DNA from: Burkholderiales bacterium
Lineage (GTDB): Bacteria; Pseudomonadota; Gammaproteobacteria; Burkholderiales; Burkholderiaceae_D
Assembly: GCA_016197345.1 (NCBI GenBank)
Contig: JACPVY010000169.1
Coordinates: forward strand, 1-5,782
DNA: 5,782 bases
Reading direction: 5' to 3'
The position numbers and the translations under genes are program-made. The notes under the pieces were generated by a model that was not told where the DNA came from, did not search any database, and was given only the letters and a program-made list of their open reading frames with translations. Below, one piece after another: positions 1 through 3,877 of this stretch. The stretch's first letter is position 1. Each line of letters opens with the position of its first letter.

Positions 1-1236
1 CACTTTTTCAGCGATTTGGGCGTAGTTGACATCGCCTTTCACATAGCCCCAACGCTTCATCTGCGTCAACATCCACACGGCCATGCTTTGCCATGGCACA
101 GGGTAGTAGATCGTACGATCAGGGACAGACAAATTATTGCCCAAGCCATCAGGGAATTTGCCCGTCAAAATCTGTGTAATGACTTCAATTGGTTGATTCA
201 AATACGGTGCAGGTGCAATCATTTTCGCAATCGAATTGCGTTCACTTGGGATACTTGCGACCAAGGATGCGGCGATGAAGGCGCGGAATAAGGCAGCAAA
301 GGTATTTGGATTTTTTTGGATGAACTCATCGCTCGCACCAAAGGCGCAGCATGGATGTCCGTCCCAAATTTCTTTCGACAAGGTGTGGATGAAGCCAACT
401 TGGTCATACACGGCGCGTTGATTGTAGGGATCAGGGCCAAGGAAGCCGTCAATTGCACCATCGCGTAATTTTTCGACCATTTGTGGTGGGGGCACAGCGA
501 CGATTTTGATATCACGATCTGGATCGAGTCCATGTTCAGCGACGTAGTAGCGTAGCAAGAAATTATGCATGCTATAGACGAAAGGTACGGCGAAAGTCAT
601 GCCACGCCATTGTTTCGGATCCCGTAGCGCCCGGTGTTTTAGGCTGAGGGTAATCGCTTGACCATTGCTATTTTGCATCGCTGAAACCGAGGTGGCGAAA
701 GGTTCATTACCTAGCCCCATCGACATCGCTAGTGGCATCGGTGATAGAAAGTGCGATGCATCGTGTTCTTTTTTGATGATTTTATCGCGCACATCGGCCC
801 AACCCGAGGTTTTCACCAATTGCACTTGCAAGCCTTGATCGCGGTAGCAACCCATGGTTTCTGCCATGATCAACGGAGCGGCGCAAGTAATGGCAATGAA
901 GCCCACTTTCAAATTTTTCTTTTCGATAGGGCCATGATTTTCTTGTGCCAAAGCTTGCATGCTTGCCATCGGCACCACACTGGCAATCGCTGCCATCGCT
1001 GTGCTTTTGCCGACCGAACGCAAGAAAGCGCGACGCGTTGGTTCATGCGGAAAAATCGCTTTCACTAAAGCTGCCTCGAGAAAATCATTCGTCATACTTT
1101 CGACCGAAGGCTGCCCCATAGCAGCATCATGTTCGTCGGGGGCATGGTTGCCACCGCAGGAACAGCCGACTAACAAGGGGCGATCTGGATTGTATGCTGG
1201 GTGATATTTAACATCTGTTTTGTCAATCTTGGACAT
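1..1236 (-). CDS. nrtA: CmpA/NrtA-family ABC transporter substrate-binding protein, Tat-exported (3' end beyond window)
   Basis: Periplasmic binding component of an ABC importer of the nitrate/bicarbonate/taurine type; nitrate is the likeliest ligand in a proteobacterium. The frame is open from ATG 1236 to base 1 (412 codons) and continues outside the window. A GAGG stands 7 nt before the ATG. Residues 68-73 read R-R-A-F-L-R, a twin-arginine signal, followed by a hydrophobic stretch and an A-L-A cleavage site near residue 97. The mature domain starts with the lobe strand LKVGFIAITCAAPLIMA (109-125) and holds GFLGPDPYN and GHPCCAFGASDEF, which resemble NrtA/CmpA ligand-lobe segments. Unusually, about 65 residues precede the Tat motif and carry CSCGGNH (25-31) and further His/Asp. 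I recall similar N-termini in betaproteobacterial homologues but could not check. Permease and ATPase genes are expected to the left. Ligand identity is inferred, not shown. Confidence 0.9.
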   Translation of the reverse strand, partial: MSKIDKTDVKYHPAYNPDRPLLVGCSCGGNHAPDEHDAAMGQPSVESMTNDFLEAALVKAIFPHEPTRRAFLRSVGKSTAMAAIASVVPMASMQALAQENHGPIEKKNLKVGFIAITCAAPLIMAETMGCYRDQGLQVQLVKTSGWADVRDKIIKKEHDASHFLSPMPLAMSMGLGNEPFATSVSAMQNSNGQAITLSLKHRALRDPKQWRGMTFAVPFVYSMHNFLLRYYVAEHGLDPDRDIKIVAVPPPQMVEKLRDGAIDGFLGPDPYNQRAVYDQVGFIHTLSKEIWDGHPCCAFGASDEFIQKNPNTFAALFRAFIAASLVASIPSERNSIAKMIAPAPYLNQPIEVITQILTGKFPDGLGNNLSVPDRTIYYPVPWQSMAVWMLTQMKRWGYVKGDVNYAQIAEKV

Positions 1237-1280
1237 GATACAACCTCGTCAGTAAGAGGAATTTAAGAAAATGGCCACCA

Positions 1281-1346
1281 GCAGCAACGCCTCCGAGGGC
1301 TAGGGAATGCGGTGCCTATGCGAGACTTTCGCGTCACAATTGCTGC
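1281..1346 (-). repeat. Inverted repeat in the nrtA-like leader
   Basis: GCAGCAA (1281-1287) and TTGCTGC (1340-1346) are perfect 7-base arms enclosing 52 bases. Inside lies a small GCGA/TCGC hairpin (1320-1332). In minus-strand RNA this would form a long-range stem within the roughly 110-nt leader of the transporter gene, if the promoter at 1351-1378 is right. Nitrate operons of many proteobacteria use ANTAR-bound leader hairpins with A-x-x-G-x-x hexaloops. I do not see that loop pattern, so the role is unknown. Confidence 0.35.
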
Positions 1347-1350
1347 GCCT

Positions 1351-1378
1351 TTTAAAGCACAACAAAAGCGGTGGTCAA
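1351..1378 (-). promoter_or_regulatory. Candidate sigma-70 promoter for the nrtA-like gene
   Basis: On the minus strand TTGACC (1378-1373) and TTTAAA (1356-1351) are separated by 16 bases. The -35 matches consensus at five of six positions and the -10 at four of six. Transcription would start near 1344, giving a leader of about 110 nt before ATG 1236. If used, it would let the transporter be expressed independently of the riboswitch transcript upstream. It is recognised by pattern only. Confidence 0.35.
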
Positions 1379-1411
1379 AAACGATACGAATCAATAGCGC
1401 GCAAGGAATGA

Positions 1412-1669
1412 CTACAATGGGGACACACGTTTAACAGTGTGAGACCTGTCCCTTGCGTGGGACGCCATGGTTCGCTTGGGAGGATGCTTATGCGGAGAGC
1501 TTGCGAGGAAACGTTGACAAAACCCTACCCGCGCCGCCGCAATCGCTTGCACGGTTTGGTGAATTTTGTAAAACGCTGGAAACGGTGTCGCCGATTTCGG
1601 GAAACACAGAAATTGCTTCTGCGCCCATGCATGTGGGCCACGTCGGGCAACAAGATGTAGGTTGTTCAT
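1412..1669 (-). CDS. Doubtful small ORF directly behind the c-di-GMP riboswitch
   Basis: An 85-codon frame starts at ATG 1669 and stops at TAG 1414-1412. AAGGTGG (1680-1674) sits 4 nt before the ATG, and the c-di-GMP-I aptamer ends only about 40 nt upstream, the position where a regulated gene is expected. A GTG at 1702 would extend it by 11 residues. The translation is rich in Arg, His, Lys and Pro, has no signal peptide, membrane segment or domain that I recognise, and ends among hairpin-forming bases. It could be a real small protein, the remnant of a lost gene, or simply leader RNA. The Shine-Dalgarno and the context support it; the composition argues against it. Confidence 0.27.
   Translation of the reverse strand: MNNLHLVARRGPHAWAQKQFLCFPKSATPFPAFYKIHQTVQAIAAARVGFCQRFLASSPHKHPPKRTMASHARDRSHTVKRVSPL
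1420..1463 (-). repeat. Mutually exclusive hairpins sharing one GGGAC arm
   Basis: On the plus strand GGGACA (1420-1425) can pair with TGTCCC (1447-1452), enclosing an inner CACAC/GTGTG hairpin (1424-1428 with 1437-1441). The same GTCCC (1448-1452) can instead pair with GGGAC (1459-1463) over a 6-base loop. The two structures share an arm, so they exclude each other, as in attenuators and switches. Neither is followed by a T-run on either strand, so this is not an intrinsic terminator. It overlaps the end of the doubtful ORF and lies about 180 bases upstream of the transporter start. Confidence 0.4.
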
Positions 1670-1692
1670 ACTTCCACCTTCTTCACGAAAGT
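1670..1692 (-). promoter_or_regulatory. Hairpin overlapping the Shine-Dalgarno behind the riboswitch (possible expression platform)
   Basis: In minus-strand RNA, ACUUUC (1692-1687) pairs along its whole length with GGAAGU (1675-1670), including one U·G pair, over an 11-nt loop. The 3' arm overlaps the end of AAGGTGG and abuts AUG 1669, so the stem would hinder ribosome binding. It starts about 17 nt after the aptamer. A translational on/off platform is plausible, but I see no clear sequence in the aptamer that would pair with this arm to switch it. Confidence 0.4.
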
Positions 1693-1709
1693 CCGCTCTC
1701 ACGGGCTAC

Positions 1710-1788
1710 GACAACTGGCTACCCTGCTGTTGTGTTAACTAGGCGAGGGCCCTATAGCTTTGCGTCCCAACCTTTCGGATGGTTTGCC
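1710..1788 (-). promoter_or_regulatory. Cyclic di-GMP-I (GEMM-I) riboswitch aptamer
   Basis: The minus-strand RNA reads GGCAAACC at 1788-1781, then a hairpin capped by a GAAA tetraloop, then GGGACGCAAAGC (1768-1757), the signature of the c-di-GMP-I aptamer. The first hairpin is CCAUCC-GAAA-GGUUGG with one U-U mismatch. The second has CCCU (1750-1747) pairing with AGGG (1725-1722), followed by UAGCC, aligning with the Vibrio Vc2 element from memory. The closing stem GGCAA (1788-1784) pairs fully with UUGUC (1714-1710), with one G·U. All parts are present in order, so it appears intact. ACAAC (1733-1729) can also pair with GUUGU (1715-1711), an alternative that would break the closing stem. The family senses the second messenger c-di-GMP and controls the downstream gene in cis. 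That gene is either the small ORF at 1669 or the transporter 474 nt downstream. Confidence 0.93.
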
Positions 1789-1801
1789 TTTCAACCAAAT
1801 C

Positions 1802-1830
1802 AACGCAGTGCATGGATAATGCGCTGCGTT
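1802..1830 (-). repeat. Stem-loop between promoter and riboswitch
   Basis: AACGCAGTGC (1802-1811) and GCGCTGCGTT (1821-1830) form a 10-base stem with one mismatch around a 9-base loop. In minus-strand RNA it would lie at the very 5' end of the riboswitch transcript, just after the predicted -10 box. It may protect the transcript end or help the aptamer fold. It is not part of the conserved aptamer core. Confidence 0.5.
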
Positions 1831-1837
1831 AGGGACT

Positions 1838-1865
1838 AGTGTAGATGCTTATTGCTGCAAGTCAA
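1838..1865 (-). promoter_or_regulatory. Candidate sigma-70 promoter for the riboswitch transcript
   Basis: TTGACT (1865-1860) and TACACT (1843-1838) on the minus strand are separated by 16 bases, with an A-rich stretch further upstream (T-run at about 1893-1899 on the plus strand). Transcription would begin near 1831, so the RNA opens with the stem-loop at 1830-1802 and then the aptamer. The spacing to a confident riboswitch makes this the best-supported promoter in the window. Confidence 0.55.
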
Positions 1866-2251
1866 GCCTCAATTTGAGAAATTCTTGATGGCATTTTTTT
1901 GTTTGCAAAAGGTAGTTTGCAGAAGATTAAATAGCTTTGTTTTTCACACTACATTGCAAAAATAGGGACAGGCAAAATGACAACTCTGATGTCACTTTTT
2001 CACCACCGACGACAAAAAGAAAACAACGGTGTCAGATCGTCATGCTAGTACTAAGACAATATTGTTGCGAGTCTTATCGATTGCAGCAAATAGCGTTATC
2101 AGAGAGAATGCCTGAAACCCGCCCCAATCCTGCTGGTTCTATGCAAATACCGGTCTCCACGCTGTACTAAGCCGTCCCGCTACATCATTTCCCCACCTTG
2201 CCCCTTGTGGTGATTCGTCTTTGCGCAACGCATACCAACACTATTTCCCTT
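1866..2251. other. AT-rich intergenic stretch without a supported gene
   Basis: Open frames here, such as a TTG-started one at 1937-2170, have no ribosome binding site, no recognisable domain and an uneven composition, so I do not call a gene. Small dyads are visible: TGACA-N7-TGTCA at 1978-1994 and the palindrome ACAATATTGT at 2056-2065. Either could be a binding site, but neither has the expected position or flanking evidence. The stretch separates the divergent riboswitch transcript from the plus-strand genes. Confidence 0.5.
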
Positions 2252-2257
2252 TATACT
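2252..2257 (+). promoter_or_regulatory. Candidate -10 box upstream of the DUF4214 gene
   Basis: TATACT matches the sigma-70 -10 consensus at five of six positions. No good -35 lies 16-18 bases upstream. It would start transcription near 2264, at the foot of the leader stem-loop, about 65 nt before ATG 2327. The lack of a -35 suggests an activator-dependent promoter or a chance match. Confidence 0.3.
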
Positions 2258-2260
2258 GAC

Positions 2261-2307
2261 AGGCATCGCACGACGCTGGCGGCAAGTTTTGTACAACAGC
2301 GATGCCT
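2261..2307 (+). repeat. Leader stem-loop before the DUF4214 gene
   Basis: AGGCATCGC (2261-2269) and GCGATGCCT (2299-2307) are perfect 9-base inverted arms around 29 bases that include the palindrome TTGTACAA. The stem lies between the putative -10 box and the GGAG ribosome binding site (2318-2321), and a short T-rich run TTGTTT follows at once. It could be an attenuator-like hairpin, a transcript-stabilising element or an unrecognised structured leader. I do not recognise a known riboswitch core. Confidence 0.5.
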
Positions 2308-2326
2308 TGTTTCCATTGGAGCGACC

Positions 2327-3220
2327 ATGACACCCGCAACGCTTTTTTCCTTTTCCGCTGTACTGTTTCGCGCCCTATTTTGTTCGTTATTCGCATTGAC
2401 GCTTTCTTCATGCGGTGGCGACCATAGCACTGCCAGCAATATCCAGCCTAAATTTGCCGCTAACGTGCAACATGCGGCCGCCATTTCACCTGCCGATTAC
2501 ACCAATATCGTGCAACGCGTATATGTCGCCTATTTTGGCCGCCCGGCTGATTCTGGCGGCCTGCCATATTTCAATACCTTGTTTGCCAATGCGAATGCAC
2601 CGACCAATGTGGTGGAATTGGTGAATTTCTATAATGGCAATCAAGCGATGCGCGACATCATCAACACCTTTGGCAATAGCCCAGAATCGAACCAGCAGTA
2701 TAGCGGCGGCACCGAGGCTTTTGTCACGGCGATTTATCGCAATTTATTTAACCGCGACCCAGATGCGAGCGGTAAAGCATTTTGGGTACAGAAAATTGAC
2801 GGCGGCATCATGACGCGGGCAGCGGCGGCCATTACCATCATGGCGGGAGCCAGCACAGTCGATGCCGCAATCGTCACGAGCAAAACCCAAGTGGCGATCA
2901 ATTTCACCAATGCCCTCGATACCCCAACTAAAATTTCAGGCTATGGCGATATGGCCGCCGCCGCGACAGCGCGTGCGATGCTACAAAACGTCAGCAATAC
3001 GACTGATATCGATGCGTTTCAAAGCACCGTCACTAGCACCATTGCGACGCTGGCCTCGAAAGTGAATACCTATAGCATCGTTGCCAAAATTATCGCCGCG
3101 CGCTGCGTCGGCTGCCACGCTACTCACCCCACGCTAGGCGGCTACACTTCACCACCAGCAGGCGTCAAACTCGAAACTTCACAGCAAATTCTTTACGTCT
3201 TCGTCGAGCGCTGTGCTTAG
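2327..3220 (+). CDS. DUF4214 lipoprotein with a C-terminal CxxCH haem motif, truncated
   Basis: Predicted envelope lipoprotein of unknown role, 297 residues. ATG 2327 is preferred over an upstream TTG (2198) because GGAG stands 5 nt before it and a signal peptide follows at once: a hydrophobic run (residues 6-26) and lipobox L-S-S-C with Cys29. Two DUF4214-type repeats follow: VYVAYFGRPADSGG (65-78) and IYRNLFNRDPDASG (136-149), each with the R-x-x-D-x-x-G core, the latter followed by FW. DUF4214 often occurs in secreted or surface proteins. Residues 260-264 are C-V-G-C-H, then THPTLGGYTSPP and GVKLETSQQI, resembling the start of a class I cytochrome c like that at the end of urate hydroxylase PuuD. 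The frame then ends in unrelated residues (LYVFVERCA), so the distal ligand region is missing. The last bases overlap the signal-peptide coding of the next gene in another frame, suggesting a deletion. Confidence 0.85.
   Translation: MTPATLFSFSAVLFRALFCSLFALTLSSCGGDHSTASNIQPKFAANVQHAAAISPADYTNIVQRVYVAYFGRPADSGGLPYFNTLFANANAPTNVVELVNFYNGNQAMRDIINTFGNSPESNQQYSGGTEAFVTAIYRNLFNRDPDASGKAFWVQKIDGGIMTRAAAAITIMAGASTVDAAIVTSKTQVAINFTNALDTPTKISGYGDMAAAATARAMLQNVSNTTDIDAFQSTVTSTIATLASKVNTYSIVAKIIAARCVGCHATHPTLGGYTSPPAGVKLETSQQILYVFVERCA
3185..3200. other. Probable deletion junction between the DUF4214-cytochrome gene and the TlpA gene
   Basis: Left of about 3188 the sequence codes for the start of a cytochrome c domain in frame 2. 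Right of it the sequence codes for a Sec signal peptide (L-R-L-R-R, then a hydrophobic run, then A-A-D) in frame 1. The cytochrome loses its second half and the thioredoxin loses its start codon and first few residues at the same place. A deletion, natural or made by assembly, explains both losses. The exact base cannot be fixed from this sequence alone. Confidence 0.6.
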
Positions 3221-3675
3221 CGCTAGGCGCCAGTACCCTCGCTAGCAGCAGCTTTGCCGCCGATGCTGCCGCTAGTGAACATCGCGCCGCGCCAGAATTT
3301 AATTTGCCGTCCTTGGCTACGCGCATGCCCTTTCAAGGGACACTCAATTTGCAGCAGTTTCGCGGCAAGGTGGTGTATCTCGATTTTTGGGCATCTTGGT
3401 GCGCGCCATGCAAACGTTCTTTCCCTTGGATGAACCAGTTGCAGCAACGCTATGGCGCAAACGGTTTGCAAGTATTGACGATTAATGTCGATGCCAAGCA
3501 AGATGACGCCACCAGCTTTTTGCAAAGCACACCAGCTGATTTTTTAGTGGCGTATGACGCCAAAGGCGATAGCGCGAAAGCTTATGCGATCAAGGGCATG
3601 CCAAGCAGTTTTGTGATCGGTAAGGATGGCAAAGTCTTGCATCAACATGCGGGGGAAAATGATAGGACTGAGTAA
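3190..3675 (+). CDS. TlpA-like thioredoxin-fold thiol-disulfide protein, lacking a start codon and short at the C-terminus
   Basis: Exported thiol-disulfide oxidoreductase of the TlpA/ResA type, probably reducing or exchanging disulfides in the periplasm. The coding signal starts inside a signal peptide (L-R-L-R-R, then ALCLALGASTLA, cleavage near A-A-D, about 3193-3260) with no ATG, GTG or TTG in frame before it back to the stop at 3073. Formal starts at TTG 3304 or ATG 3328 would remove the signal. The core is complete: YLDFWASWCAPCK with active-site cysteines at 3400-3402 and 3409-3411, V-L-T-I-N-V-D, and the cis-proline loop G-M-P-S-S. The end, HQHAG then ENDRTE, lacks the last helix of about 20 residues usual in this family. 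It overlaps the next gene by 17 nt. It might be made by -1 frameshift from the DUF4214 gene, but I see no convincing slippery site. It may be non-functional. Confidence 0.75.
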   Translation, partial: SLRLRRALCLALGASTLASSSFAADAAASEHRAAPEFNLPSLATRMPFQGTLNLQQFRGKVVYLDFWASWCAPCKRSFPWMNQLQQRYGANGLQVLTINVDAKQDDATSFLQSTPADFLVAYDAKGDSAKAYAIKGMPSSFVIGKDGKVLHQHAGENDRTE

Positions 3676-3877
3676 ACTGCTGTGCTTATGCGCCTGCCTG
3701 CTGTGCAGCGCCTGCGCTACGCCCGTGCAGCCATGGCAAAAAGGTGCGCTCGCCAAAACAGAAATGAACTTTGGCAGCGACCGCATGGAAGCTCGCTTTA
3801 ACGCTCACATTTATAGCAGCAAAGAAGCGGCCGCTGGTGGCGCGAGTGTTGGTGGAGGTGGCTGTGGCTGCAACTGA
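3659..3877 (+). CDS. DUF4266 small lipoprotein with a C-terminal GGGGCGCN tail
   Basis: Small DUF4266 protein, 72 residues, function unknown. ATG 3659 follows a GGGGG run by 3 nt and overlaps the end of the TlpA frame by 17 nt, so translation may be coupled. The signal peptide is hydrophobic and very cysteine-rich (Cys 9, 11, 13, 16, 19); C-S-A-C with Cys19 is the likely lipidation site, with Cys rather than Leu at -3. The mature part has VQPWQKGALAK, EMNF, MEARFNAHIYSSKEAAAGG, then G-G-G-G-C-G-C-N at residues 65-72, the family hallmark. A C-x-C tail behind a flexible glycine run suggests metal binding or thiol exchange, perhaps with the TlpA neighbour; this is inference. The family is known to travel with TlpA, DUF3570 and ApbE genes, as here. 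An in-frame ATG at 3626 would add 11 unrelated residues and is disfavoured. Confidence 0.9.
   Translation: MIGLSKLLCLCACLLCSACATPVQPWQKGALAKTEMNFGSDRMEARFNAHIYSSKEAAAGGASVGGGGCGCN
3854..3858 (+). promoter_or_regulatory. Shine-Dalgarno for the DUF3570 gene inside the glycine codons of DUF4266
   Basis: GGAGG at 3854-3858 lies within the GGT-GGA-GGT-GGC codons of the DUF4266 Gly tail and 5 nt before GTG 3864. It favours 3864 over GTG 3846 and GTG 3858 as the DUF3570 start. The same bases therefore encode a conserved tail and recruit ribosomes for the next gene. Confidence 0.65.

Noticed and set aside
16..1204. Several plus- and minus-strand open frames of 60-105 codons across the transporter gene
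   Set aside because: All lie within the minus-strand NrtA-like frame, which is open over the whole 412 codons with clear family motifs; the others show no domain or ribosome binding site.
1240..1350. ANTAR-type (NasR/NasT) antitermination leader before the nitrate-type gene
   Set aside because: Expected from nitrate operons, but the hairpins seen lack the paired A-x-x-G-x-x hexaloops and no terminator with a T-run follows.
1622..1637. GCCCA/TGGGC hairpin as a transcription terminator after the riboswitch
   Set aside because: The stem is only 5 bp and has no T-run on either strand.
1453..1839. A 128-codon plus-strand frame in the gap
   Set aside because: It runs antisense through the confident c-di-GMP riboswitch, whose conserved RNA bases explain its sequence; no ribosome binding site or domain is visible.
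1937..2170. A 77-codon plus-strand frame started by TTG
   Set aside because: No Shine-Dalgarno, no recognisable motif, unusual composition and AT-rich context.
2198..2326. Longer DUF4214 start at TTG 2198
   Set aside because: The extra 43 residues have no family resemblance and would place a signal peptide internally; ATG 2327 has GGAG 5 nt upstream and a lipobox after it.
3170..3200. Programmed -1 frameshift joining the DUF4214-cytochrome frame to TlpA
   Set aside because: The frame relation fits -1, but no X-XXY-YYZ slippery heptamer or following stem is evident, and the cytochrome domain would still be missing its second half.
3626..3658. Longer DUF4266 start at ATG 3626
   Set aside because: It would put 11 unrelated residues before the lipoprotein signal and deepen the overlap with TlpA.
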